From assembly GCA_037389465.1 (NCBI GenBank), contig JAZARR010000171.1, positions 5,169,001-5,233,000 of the forward strand: DNA of 64,000 bases. Direction: 5' to 3'. The notes beneath the pieces were generated by a model that saw nothing but the letters and a program-made list of their open reading frames with translations, did not search any database and was not told the origin of the DNA. Shown piece after piece: positions 52,101-64,000 of the stretch (positions within the stretch are counted from its first letter, which is position 1; each line of letters opens with the position of its first letter). Made by a program: the position numbers and the translations under genes. The DNA is from Baylisascaris procyonis. Its lineage: Eukaryota; Nematoda; Chromadorea; Rhabditida; Ascarididae.

Positions 52101-55100
52101 GTGACGGCAGGAAGTTGCACTTCCGACCTTTCCAGGATTCGTGAGAGAGAGGCATAACCCTTCCGGCGTTTCCAAGATTTTTGGCCCGGCTAAATACGTT
52201 TGATCACTTAAAACAAATAGCGATCCAATTACAGTAATAACAAATAGCAACCCACTTACAGTAGTTTCTTGCTAGTGATGAATGGAGTATGTGTGGATGT
52301 GTTAGTTGGTGTTTGTTGCTCTTCAATTTGCATATCACTTTTTTCAGCATCCGAAACGACTGTCGTCTGCTCATGGATATTGGAATCATGTTTCACGAAC
52401 ACAAACATTACACCACTAAAATAGATACGTTAAATTAAAAAAATATATATAAAAAATATTATGCCCTGAAAGAATATTTTTATAAATTTCGCACTTATTT
52501 GAATGAATGACTTAAGCAAAAAAAACTGAAGCAGAATTTATATTGTTGCGTAAACCTTTAACAGTTAAATGAATGGACGCAGGAGGGCAAAAACGCGATC
52601 ATAATATAAGACTATGAGAAATGTGCTAGATATGTTCGCTAATTCGAAATGATGATGTAGATATGAAATTCACCCCCCCCCTCCTTCCCCTCCCTTCACC
52701 ACCAGCTTTAAACCCTCCCACCTTTGTCTCCTCGCTTAAAATACGCATTGGTCATAAAATAATTTGGTGGTTCGTTCAATATTTCTTTGCTATTTTTCTC
52801 AACATCTCCTGAGAGCAATAATTTATCACGGATGAACAAGTCGGTAAAAGCACATATTGTGCGCATTCAAATGGCGCGCAATGCAGGAAAAAATCACTAA
52901 AAGATTAGATGGTTCCGATATAATTGCCAACATTTGATAGACGTAACTGATTCATTTAATTCATTCCTAAACAATGGCTTATTCATGTGAAGTTTTCATA
53001 GAAGTGAGAGTAGTTTTTAAAATATATCTTAATGTATTTTTGAATTAAAAATTAATATATTGAATTGAATTATTATTGAAATTATTGAATTAAAAATAAC
53101 AATATCAATGATTAATAGAGATAAGAAATTGTTATCGAAAGATAATTTTTGAAATAACCTAATAAGCGTTAAGAGTAGACCAGCAATATTCATAGGATTG
53201 TGATAAACTGGTTGTGGTTTTGTTCCAAATAAACCAAATCGTGCAACACACCAACCGACTGTCACCTATAAATTTAAATTTGCTCTTTTCTTTTTTCAAA
53301 ATATGTGCTCATGAATTAATGCTGAAAAAAGTTTTATTTCCGATATACGCAATTTGAAATCGCCCTCGCATATTTGTTGAGTTATTTATATTCAGAAGAA
53401 GATGACCTATATTTTTGTTTATACATTTTTATTATAAAATTACCGCTAAAAAATTTCAGTAATTTTTCTAAAATAATTTCATATTACAATAGGCGTATAC
53501 GTGATGGTACATAAGCATGAAAGATAATTTTGGTGATCGGTTATTTTTCGTTTTAATTTAAATATATACGGAAGGTACTTTCTTATTTTTCTAGAAGAAT
53601 GCGAAAAAAATTCAATCCCATAGGCTTTTATGCATCATACTTTCCATCATAGAAGTAATATGGGTAATAGTGGGTGCATGTTACAAATCTATTTTTATAT
53701 TTACTAGTCGCTACAATTCAATAATCAAATAATACTGTAAAAAAAATCAACGAATTTAACTAATATTTTAATGAAAATGAGTAAATTTATATGAACTCAT
53801 AGAAATAATTGGTACGGACTATTGAAAGAAACCGAAAACGGAATCGATTTGCTTTCACTTAATTCAAAGCTGACAATTAAAAAATTTATTATAGTCACTT
53901 GCATATCACTTATATAATTGTAACCCTATCACGTTTCTACTTGCTTGTAATTTTATTTCAAATAAAAGAAAGTGAAAAATATAAGCAATATTAAGGATAC
54001 CTACTCTTAATATGCATAGATTAATATATACTACTCGCGCTCTTAATAAAGAAATTTGTTTTTTCTTCATCAATAATTCGTTCTTTTTTTTTAAAAAGAA
54101 ATTTAAGAGAAGAGAACCTGAACGGATCCCCAAATAAGCATACCAAGACCAATCCCGAGTCCATTAACCAATGGAACTGAGGCAACATTTCCTGGAAAAT
54201 ATTGCAAAATAGATAAAACTAGATGATCGAGGATGTTAGTCATACTCTCCCCTCTTCCCCTCCCTATCCCAATTTATCGTACCCCCCCCCCCTCGACCAC
54301 AAGTCGAAAAACCTATAGTAGCAGAACGACACGTATGTATTGCAAATGAAGTGGACGATAACATTACGAAGCGTTCTATAATATATCAAAAGATCGAAGT
54401 TGTGCGTAACGGCAAAGAGTGAATAATCCTTCACGAAGTTTTCCGGCATTTCATGCATTGCTAAAATCAACTTTGTAAACTTAACGATTTTATTTACCTG
54501 TTGCGAAGAGAATACCACCAATGGTAGCAATTGCGTTGAATGGTGGAAATCCACGTACAAAATTTATACAGAATCCAACGATGAACACAATTGAGCATTG
54601 AATCCATTGAACAAAGAAACCTATTTCAAACAACATTGAATTTATATATCGACTGAAAATTTGACAACTAAAAAATTTAAACCATTTTCTTCAGGATTAA
54701 AAGTCAAAATTTCCCACGTCAATTTAAAAAATCAAATTTTTCTGAGCCTCTTTTTCAAAAAAAAAAGCTTTCAAAAAGCAAAATTTTTCAGCGGATAAAA
54801 TTCAAAGTTGAAAATCAAGTGAACTTTAAGCTCATCGAGAATATTTATTAGGTTTAAAAAAATCTGATTAATTTTTATTAATCGCTCCGATGCTCTCAGT
54901 TATTGTTTACGATTCTCTACTGAGAATATAAATAACAACTTTAAATAATATCGCTTCTAATGGAATGATGTGAATAAACATATCAACAGTTTATTAACTC
55001 CAAAATTATGAGGAAATTATGTGTTGAAATTTTTTTTTTTTAATTTGGCCCACTTTTAAAACTTTTTAGCTTAAAAAAATTTTTTTTGGCTATGTGTAAG

Positions 55101-55375
55101 TCATTTAGTGGCAATGAAATGTGGAATTAAAAAGCAATTAAATTTTGGAATTTAAATAAATAATTAAATAAATATAAGTGTTTATTAATCAATTCCTAAA
55201 AAAATATTGCATTTCTGTTGCAAGTTGAAACCAATGATGCAATTTTATAATTTATGTTGATAGTCAATAACGCACCATCTTGAGTGTCGAATTTTCGTAG
55301 TGGTGCAAACATAAATCCGAATGCGAAACACGAAACAAAACAAGCGACAAAACCGATTACCGTTTCATTGCTCAT
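49147..55375 (-). CDS. TMEM144: TMEM144-family transporter, paralog B
   Basis: A predicted ten-pass membrane protein of the TMEM144 (DUF1632) family in the drug/metabolite transporter superfamily, with a carbohydrate-type transporter role suggested but no known substrate. Ten minus-strand exons: 55375-55276, 54620-54498, 54191-54118, 53265-53159, 52415-52260, 51632-51535, 51300-51191, 50841-50734, 49838-49785, 49236-49147. They give 339 residues to TGA, near the human length of 345. Family marks are the start MSNETVIGFVACFVSCFAFG, then FAPLRKFDTQDG, GNVASVPLVNGLGIGLGMLI, ARFGLFG, VLDYVFAHF, FFISNSTLSQVVSFPI and a final membrane span. The long hydrophilic loop (exon 5, 52 codons, Gln/Glu/Thr-rich) is the variable part. 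A TTTTTAG site about 28 nt before the ATG could be a trans-splice acceptor. It is a tandem copy of the gene at 63540-57071. Confidence 0.95.
52075..52180. repeat. Inverted and direct repeat cluster in a TMEM144 intron
   Basis: The left arm AATCCTAGAAAGGTC..GGAAG (52075-52099) is complementary to CTTCCGACCTTTCCAGGATT (52120-52139), apart from a 5-nt insertion. A third related copy (CTTCCGGCGTTTCCAAGATT) follows in direct orientation at about 52160-52179. It could be a degenerate MITE or foldback element. Confidence 0.6.
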
Positions 55376-57070
55376 CGTAGGTGATTATTAATATAAGTAG
55401 AAAGCTAAAAACATTTGTTCGCCAGTTTCCAAATTTCAAAACGAAATAAGAGTTTTTCAATTAAATGGTGCAATATAATTTTAGAAACCTTTAAATACAA
55501 CAAAAATTTTGAAAATTTGCGCATATAAAAAAGTACAGATGAATAAAGTAAACGTTACTTATAATATGAAGAATTTTATTTGTTTCAAAAAAAAAAGATT
55601 TTGTGCCCTACATGCTAACACAGTGATCTTTACACTTTTTTTGGACATGAATTCAATAAGACTTGAAAAAAAAAACATGATATTATGTAGTGTTATAAGC
55701 ATATTAAAAACATATAAATATAGTAAACTTTATTGATCAATACATGCTCAAAATTTAATAAACCTGGATTTCTACAACTTCCGATCACAGATCAATACCT
55801 AATAGGTATAGAATACAATAAAAAAGTGATCAATTCTTAGTGATTTCTCGATCGCCGAACGATGCATGTTCATACCAACAAACGAATCGATACCGACGGC
55901 AAAGGTGCGCACTGATCATCAATTGCATCATTATAAACATCTCTCAATGTGTCGTTGACAACGTAAAAACGTTTTTAATGGCGTAAATTCAACGGTAAAT
56001 ATGGGGTCCTATTAAATAAACCATCATATAATTCATTGATCTCTACCGATCATCAAAATCGTTCATTGTCTATCGATCGATAACAAACGAATTGGCCTTA
56101 CTCGATAATCTTTGCTCGAATAGGCAATTCTACTATAAGGAACTTATTGATAGTGAAATCATTGCAACTTATTCAATAGTTAAGCTTACTACTGATAAAA
56201 GACTATGATATACCTGTAGGGCATCACGGATAATTTAAACTTTACCGGGTGGTAGCATTTGCAACTATATTTTAAAAAGTCCTGTGACATGACGAGAATC
56301 CTTATCAGTAAAAAAAAAGACCACATGAATGCTGTTTATCAGTTATGGGTGTATCTTCGGAGTTCGACTCCTCTCTGAGTCTTTAGCAGCCAATTCAATT
56401 AACCATGAGTAACAATTCAATATTTTGCGAAAAGTTGCCAATCGGTCGGTTAATTTGAATTATTTATGCAAGCGATATGCAAGTGAAAACCGACTCCATA
56501 GTTGCTCGCAATTGAGATTCTTTTCTTGCCCTTAAACTTAGAATGAGGCTATTTCTATGAGATAATCTATAAACAACCTTTGATATAATGCACAAGTAAG
56601 GCCTTAATAACTGTTATTTTATAATCCGCGACAATACACATCAACACAGGTCAGGTCATGAGTTTTTCGCCGCTTTCCTACTTGTTGTGTCCATTTTTTT
56701 ATTTTATCACATATCACTATTTCTTGGCATTTTAAGTGATCCCTTATGATAATATAGTGTTAAGAAAAACTGAAGGGCATCAAAGCTATTGGAAAAACCC
56801 GACTGCGCACGTGACACAGATGGAAAGTTGCACACAATATAGTTGACTTGTTTACATATGAATTTTAAAAATAAAATAAATAAAAATTATTTTTCTTTCA
56901 TCGCTTAAATTGCTCTCATTGATTAAGAAACAATGATTAATATTAGATAGTGATAAGTGATACACCCTGCAAAAAAGTATCCACTACTGAGAATTATCGT
57001 TAATATCGAAGATTCGTTAGTGATAGATTATGACGATAAATGAGTCATTTATATCGACATAAATATTCGA
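55376..57070. other. Spacer between the two TMEM144 genes
   Basis: About 1.7 kb, AT-rich. It must hold the promoter of paralog B and the 3' end of paralog A. No gene or RNA was recognised. The spacing is long for a nematode operon, so the two genes are probably transcribed separately. Confidence 0.5.
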
Positions 57071-60000
57071 TTATAATTCGACATCCGAAAGTGCGAGAAG
57101 TACATCGCCTGTTAATCCGACAACAATAGCGAATACCAAAAATGATAAATTTTTTGCACCCTAAAATATTGCTAATATTTGCTAAAATATATAAAATATA
57201 TTGAGATAAATTGTTTAAAAAATAAATTAAATGAATTATTAACATTATGGTATTATTTATATTGTCTAATTTGCATAAAAATAAATTAAATTATAAGAGA
57301 AAGTGAAATTTGCTTAATAATATTACATGAGGCAATGAAAGTTGCAGAGTTGAGCGAGGAATCGGAACTCGATCCTTTGCTATCGAGGAAAAGGTATTAT
57401 AGGCTCCTCAAGATCTCTTCTAAACTACTTTTTGAAGCCTATTATGTAAGCAGACGTAAGGCACCAATGATGTGAGATGTTTTGTATGGAAGCTTAATAC
57501 GTATATGATGGCATATATGGTTTGAATTTAATAGAAGCAAACAGTTCAGAGCTATGAATATTATTTTTATTTATACGTCTTGAAACGACTACTCGGCAAA
57601 GATTGTTATAGTATCTAAACGTGGCTAAAATTGGCCATTCTTCCGTGTTTTCAATTCGCCGAAACGATTTATTACATAATTTAGTGAAGGTTCATTTAAA
57701 CCTGAATAACTCAAAAGGCAACATGTTTTCGAGAATTTAATCTATAAATAAATGTTTATCGTAGTATATTTAGAAAATCGATAAGGAATTTATTAACTGC
57801 CACTCATACTTTTTTATAATAAAATCTTTTAAATAATAATGATATACCTTTATTGTTTTGAAGATGAAAACATCGGTTAAAACACCAATTGTTGATGGTA
57901 ACTGAAAAAAAAAAAGAAATTTATTTTTTGATCGTATAGCTGTCTAAAGAAACTTATCGAAAATTTTTTATAGACGAAAAAAAACCAATCAACGAGTCGA
58001 GTAAATTATTAATTTTTCAGTGAAATTTATGTAGTATTAGTTATAGAATTTATTTCCGAATATAAATATTTTCCCAATCAAAGGTCAATTCTCTCGTTTT
58101 ATTAAATCCCCTAGTTGATTTTTTTTTTCTGGAATAAATTTCATGATTTTCGAAAAGATTTTTGCGTTCATATGAATAGACAGTTAAATTATGTATACCT
58201 TTATTATGATGAGTGTACATCTGATTACCCAGATTGGACTGGAATTGAAATTACGGGTAATTTGAAGATTGGAATTATTGGAATTATGGGAATTATGTAA
58301 TTACTAGAATTAAAGACTGGAATTATGGGTAACGTTTGTTTTATTGAAGGTATAAAAAATGCTATTTAATGAATGTTTACCAACTAAATGCATTGAAAAT
58401 GGTCAGCAGGTAATACTTTTAAAATGAATAACTCTGTCTAGATGAATTAAACGGCTGCAAAAATTGACATCAAAATTACGTCGATCAAAAAACTATACTT
58501 ATTACTAAGTAGTAAAATATGTGATATAAAGTAAATATGTGATATAAACAAAGGGCTTACTCTTGTCGTGATCGGGAAACTGACCACCTGTGAAAGCAGT
58601 TTGTTGGAAATGAAGAACAGCACCATACCCGTACTCCAAAGGAGGCCATATATAGCGGATGGTAATACCTATAATAACCATTTCCTCGTCTCATTAATTC
58701 ATTCTGGCGGATTACATGCGCATTCTCCTTGCCAATATAGTTAACTGTTTATGTAAATACTACGGCTATTGATCTATGCAAAAAATTCTATGACTATTCC
58801 AATACACTCTAGAAAAAAACTTATTTTCAAAAATTTTTTTTACCATTTCCACAAAAATATTTAATCGGTCTATTTATATCAGTCAAGGTGAAATATTTTG
58901 ATTGCTAGTATCTACTATAGTATTTATCCGCGAATTAATCCCATCCATGAAAAGGTAAATCACCGAGCAGAGATAATCTCCATATTACAATTCCTATTCA
59001 ATAATAGTGATAGGAATTTGCATTATGGGTTATATCTGCATTCCCCGCACATCTAACTTGCCTGACCGTCCGAACGCAATCAAAGTTGACCTAGTTATCT
59101 TCTTCATCTATCCCCTCCTCCCCAATCCTCCCGAGTTTTATTCCACTAAATGATTTGAATATTCTATGACATCTGAACGGTCGGATATCGTTATAACTTA
59201 TATGTACATTAACAAATTAGCGTAATCTAAATTAGTTACCACACTTTTTTAAATACCCGCTTCATCTTCACTAACAATGAATTTCATGTCCGATGGGAAA
59301 CGCTTCCTCACCAAATTTGATGGTGCATGAGGCTTATTCCGCTTATAGATGCAATAGGCAAAATAATAGACAGTCGAAAAGGCGAAAATACTCGAAAAAT
59401 GTGCAAACATATAATCCAACACTGAAAAAAAAAGTATTTTTAATCGAATTTCCACTAAGAATATTTTTATAAATGCGAATGTTCAACATTTGAATAGAAT
59501 TGAATATTAATTTGAATTGAGATTATGTAACTTTTTTTCCGCATTTTTTAAAAAATATTTTAACATGAAAAAATCTCATTGAACGATTTGGATTTTGGCT
59601 TTTTTTTCCACACAAAATTTACATAATTACTACTTTTTCGTTGTGAAATTATTCAATAATGGTAAAATCTATCAAAACTTATAAAGCAAATATTCTTATT
59701 TATATACAAAAGTTTATTTTTTTCTTTTTTTTGAACCAACATTCATTCCTCCATCAGTCCATTCTAATCGTCATGAACATCGGAAACGAAATAAGATGAG
59801 TATCATCTCTTTTATTTCAAACTTACTTTAAAATAGGAAAACTAGTATAGAAAAAACCTATCGGAAATATATAGCCAAATAAAAAGACCCATATTAACTC
59901 ATATATCTACAAAAAACAGCGGAAGACAGCTTTATAAATGGTTTGCTTTAAGATTCGATCATTTCTAAAACTTTTTTTTTTGAGAATTTTGGTGGGTGTT

Positions 60001-63000
60001 GTATCGCCGGATATGCTCAAAATAAGTGGCGCATCCTTGCACCTCTCATTGACATCGATAAGCATCCTCAACTGCTGTCTAAAAAAAAATATTTAGCAAG
60101 TAGCAAATTAGATAGGATTACCGCATTTCTTCAACTGAATATTAGTAAAACATAAAAATTATTCGAAAATTTATATTTAAATATACCGTTAGTGGATGCA
60201 CCGGGAACATTTTCAATAATATATGTAACAGGCGTCATCATAAAGCCATGCAAAACACCAATAAATACTGCAAGACCCGCATAGCTGAAAAAAAAAGAAA
60301 TCACTAAAAACTACAACAATCATCTTTGTTTTAAAGACCGACCATTATTTTATACTGGAATACTCAAAAACAGTTATTTCAGTTATCGAGTAGAAAGTGG
60401 CATTATGAAGTATTAGTCAGAAATATAATCCTTTGAGGATGTTCTTTTAAATGAACGCTTGTGTGGTGAATTTTGCATGAGATGGCACCTTCTGCATAAT
60501 GCTTTAACAGTTAATTGACTTGCAAAGGGGGAAAATTTTCCAAAAAAATTAAAATTTTCAAAATAAGAATTAATTATTTTCAATTTGGATGCAAAATTTA
60601 AAGCTCATAGACATCATAAAAATATTATTTCAAATTTTTTTATTATTAAAAGAAGAAAAACCTTTCGGAATTTTTTTTAATAAATAATAAGAATGCTCTT
60701 TCATCTTTTTTTGGCAACATAATAAATATAAACATTATGTGATTTTAATCATGCGGAAAGATGTTTTAATAAATACTTTCTTAGTCTTAAGTAGCATTGA
60801 ACTATAAAAAAAATTGTGAAAAAATATGTATGTTTTATCGATTATTGGCCAAAATGGCCATATTTTGGCCACTTTAACGTAATAATTTATCAGATTTTGA
60901 TATAAAACGAAAGCTTACAATAGTTTTTTGCCCGATATTCGATAATTGACACGAATATTATCAATTGAAAAAGGTCTGCTATCGGTCTTCTCCACATCGA
61001 TATGAATTTGCTCTTGTGATTCATGCTTTACAAAAAGAAACATCACACTACTGAAATAACGCATAAATTATATAATTATTGAATTAAAATAATGACGAAT
61101 GTCTTATTATATCGCTAAATGATTTTATATCGGCAAAATTAATAATCGGTTTCTATTCTTGCATAGTAAATTCATATTTTAAATAAAATTCGAATTTATT
61201 GCATTTCTTTTGAAATAATAAAAAGATTTATATCGAAAGTTAAAGGTAGTTTTTTTTACCTGATAAGAACCAAGACAAGCCCACTGACATTCATTGTCGG
61301 ATTGTAGACATGCTCAGGTTTTGTATGAAATAAACCAAATCGACCAGCACTCCATCCAGCAATCACCTGCAATTATCAGAATAAGTTGCGCGTACAAAAC
61401 ACACTATAATTTAAATGCACAGGTGCAAAATTCTATTTAACAATTTGTTACTGAAAAGTATTAATAAAGATGCGGTATATTATGCAAATCTGCAGAAAAC
61501 GACCAAAGCTGCAAATTTTCGATGCCTGAAATTTTTGGAAATCTGAGGGAGGTAGAAGAGGAGGGAGGAGAAAATGAGGTGGAAGATGGGATGGGGGGAG
61601 GGGAAAGGCGTTCGTAATGCTACACCAATAAATATTCTGTTAACATATATGAATCAAAACATTTTAAATATTAGGAAAATGTGCATTTCCGAAGCGATTA
61701 ACATTAAAAAATACACTTTATTGGGTAATAAAAAATACACTTTACTGGGTAATTAAATATCGTACCTGTACCGATCCCCATATAAGCATACCAGGTCCCA
61801 TTCCAAGTCCATTTATAAGAGGTACTGCAGCAACGTTACCTAAGCATAATTATATATCTTTTATTTAATAAACACCATACGAATATATTATAATGCTAAG
61901 ATGCAGTTAGAAGAGTATTTGTGAATTAAGCAAGCATATCAAATTCACTTATGCATATTTGACCTGACTATTATTATTGTCCAGCTAATGCCATCTATGC
62001 ATAATCAATATCAAAGTTCTTTTACTATCATATTTTATGAAGTAGTTCATGAAATAGATTAATCCAATAGTCGAATAAATTAATAAATGTTCTTTGGCTT
62101 ATAAGGAAAATACACTGAATCGAGTAAATTTATTTCTCCATAAAGATCTAAGAGTAAATTTATTCTTTTCATAAATTTCAGAGGATATTCAAATTTGAGA
62201 GGAGCACTCTATCACATTGGAAATTTCAACTGGAAGATATTCTACATATGGTATATTAAAAGAAACGAAATGGGAAGTAGAATCACTATTTGATATAACC
62301 GGTATGCTGTAAATAGTAAACATTGTTGTTTACAGTAAACAGTAAAATAGTAAAACATAATTAGGGATTATCCCTTAGTTATTAGCACTAAAAGCAAGTG
62401 AGGATTACTTCTTAGTTATTAATACTATTTTCAAATCATTAAATAGTTAGTGATTATGATAGAATTGATAAATCGCTTATTTACCTGTAGTGAATAATAA
62501 ACCACCAATAATGGCAATAGGTTGGAAAGATGGAAAATTACGTACAACATTGATCACATAACCAACGACGAATACCACCGAACATTCTACCCATTGTACA
62601 AAAAATCCTTAAATATTTTTTTTTTCGATGCTTTATTCAATTATTATAAAACGTTTATATTATAGGTACATTAGATGCCATGTTTCAGTGCTTCGATGAA
62701 AGCAAAAAATCTGGACTAAAAAAATTCATTTCGAATAAATTTTTACAACGTATAGTTTATATGGATATTGTGAGAGGTATATATGGCATCGAAATATCAG
62801 CGCAAACGTGATACATAGAGGTGGCGAGTGGGCTATCTCCCCTAGACCCCTCACAACCTCTATGTATCACGTTTAGGAATAACCGTGTAGAAATAATATA
62901 TTCAAATTTCAATTCCTACTTAAATTACACGCTCATAGCACATAAAAATACAGTTATGTAACATAATTATTGATTGTTTAATCAACGATGTGATAGGACA

Positions 63001-63540
63001 TTCAGAAACGATATATGTAATTAATTTTTTAAGGTGCTTATACTTGAAAATATCAATCAACACATTTTCATATTTTCAGATAAAAATAAGCTCTATTATA
63101 TATAAAACACACATCCGTATGATAAAACTTAAAAATATGCAAAATATTTGCACGTAAAATACTATCGTTTTCTTGTTTCAAAGTTACAACCCAAAATATT
63201 ATACATTATGAAAGACATTCCAAAAAGGTGATTCGACTGTTAAACGTATTTTTGCAGCAAGATAAGCGCCACCAGAACAGCTAGAACCGAAGGTAAAGAT
63301 CCAAAGAGCTTTTCTAAAATAGCATCTGCAAAGTTTTGTTATCATGATTTTATCAGTTGATAAAAATGCACCATTAAATAAAACTGCAGAGTTTTTTTCT
63401 GAGAGAGTTCTTATCAAAGAGGTGATAAGAAGTAAACGCTAACCATCTTTACTATCGAATTTTCGTAGCGGTGTAAACATAAAACCGAATGCAACACATG
63501 AGACAATACATGCTACAAATCCAACGGCTGTCTCGTTCAT
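57071..63540 (-). CDS. TMEM144: TMEM144-family transporter, paralog A
   Basis: The second TMEM144-family predicted transporter. Ten minus-strand exons: 63540-63444, 62607-62485, 61839-61766, 61366-61260, 61050-60919, 60284-60187, 59421-59312, 58668-58561, 57901-57848, 57160-57071, all GT/AG with the same phases as paralog B. They give 330 residues to TAA. Visible family segments are FGFMFTPLRKFDSKDG, GFFVQWVECSVVFVVGYVIN, GNVAAVPLINGLGMGPGMLI, AGRFGLFHT, VLDYMFAHFSSIFAFSTVYY, FFISNKLLSQVVSFPI and VFIFKTIKGAKN. Ten hydrophobic spans can be placed, with one hydrophilic loop between spans 5 and 6 (exon 5, about 44 codons). TTTTTTTTAG ends 15 nt before the ATG, a good cis- or trans-splice acceptor. 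Exons differ in length from paralog B only in exon 1 (one codon) and exon 5 (eight codons). Confidence 0.95.
61705..61756. repeat. ~24-bp tandem duplication
   Basis: AAAAAATACACTTTATTGGGTAAT occurs twice in tandem with one change, about 10 bp before the donor side of TMEM144-A exon 3. Confidence 0.85.
62804..62874. ncRNA. 71-nt hairpin, miRNA-like or foldback
   Basis: AAACGTGATACATAGAGGT (62804-62822) is perfectly complementary to ACCTCTATGTATCACGTTT (62856-62874). Pairing continues imperfectly toward the loop (GGCGAGTGGGCTA against TAGACCCCTCACA), leaving a short loop. The shape and length resemble a microRNA precursor. It lies in the first intron of TMEM144-A. It could equally be a short foldback element. 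The strand is undetermined. Confidence 0.45.
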
Positions 63541-64000
63541 TGCGAATTAAGTGAACTAAAAAAAATTTATGCAAATTTCCGATAACATATTAGGACGAAT
63601 AAGTTTAATGCAATATATGAGCTCATAATGATCGTCGAAAATGATAATTCAAAAAAAAAAAAAAAAACAAAACAACCATAAGCAAACCTAGGATAAGGGA
63701 GTAGTCGTTCAAAATAGCAACATCGGAAGAGAATATGCAAATTTATCGAGTAAATTCCTAGGATTTTAAATAAAAACTTCGAAAAAACGAGCTGCGTCGT
63801 TCTATAAGGAATTTCAAAATTTCAAAATCATTTATTATCAATTACTTCATTCAAAATGCTAATATTTATTGTTCAGAAAGGTGGAATATATCCATCCTTT
63901 GTGACTGAATTTCTTACTCCAAAATTATCAATTGAATTTCTCATCTTTCCATCGTATTTGTAAATTTGAAATGCAACTGAAAAGCGGTGCCACTTAAAAT
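63541..64000. other. 5' flank of TMEM144 paralog A
   Basis: AT-rich with an A-run of about 18 near 63650. The acceptor-like site TTTTTTTTAG (minus strand, ending at 63556) lies 15 nt before the ATG. No further gene was recognised. Confidence 0.5.

Overview
This window is eukaryotic nuclear DNA from an animal, most likely a nematode. The genome type looks spirurid/filaria-like: AT-rich, short exons, TTTCAG-type 3' splice sites, abundant (TA)n microsatellites and long G or C runs. Two tandem genes of the TMEM144 family, which is expanded in nematodes, support this. No taxon-specific marker was available, so the nematode call is an inference. Every gene model was built by hand: exon translations were matched to known families, then GT/AG junctions and reading-frame phase were checked.

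Layout. (1) 902-4341, plus: the last six exons of a CDC20/Fizzy gene, whose 5' part lies outside the window. (2) 4342-8589: mostly non-coding, with a tRNA-Val(CAC) on the minus strand at 7348-7420, a short tandem repeat and an E2F-like site near 8408. (3) 8590-45830, plus: a complete condensin SMC2 gene of 27 inferred exons, about 1,212 residues from the conserved start or about 1,235 with an upstream exon. Intron 13 is about 16.8 kb. It contains, on the opposite strand, a complete four-exon KCTD8/12/16-like gene (29130-19177, 294 residues). (4) 46017-46616, minus: an unassigned coding-like locus, followed by AT-rich repeats. (5) 55375-49147 and 63540-57071, both minus: two tandem TMEM144 paralogs of 339 and 330 residues. 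Each has ten exons with identical phases, and eight of the ten exons have identical lengths.

Function. CDC20 (APC/C activator) and SMC2 (condensin ATPase) are both mitotic and lie head-to-tail. The KCTD protein carries a BTB domain plus the H1 domain typical of GABA-B receptor auxiliary subunits. The TMEM144 proteins are predicted ten-pass DMT-type transporters of unknown substrate. The plus strand looks T/G-rich where plus genes run and A/C-rich where minus genes run. Inside the giant intron it appears to follow SMC2, not the nested KCTD gene.

The items most worth a second look are the nested KCTD gene, the frame-consistent N-terminal exon of SMC2 with a basic KRKR motif, an in-frame 52-codon candidate cassette exon in SMC2 intron 23, a 71-nt hairpin in a TMEM144 intron, and the unassigned minus-strand coding-like blocks.
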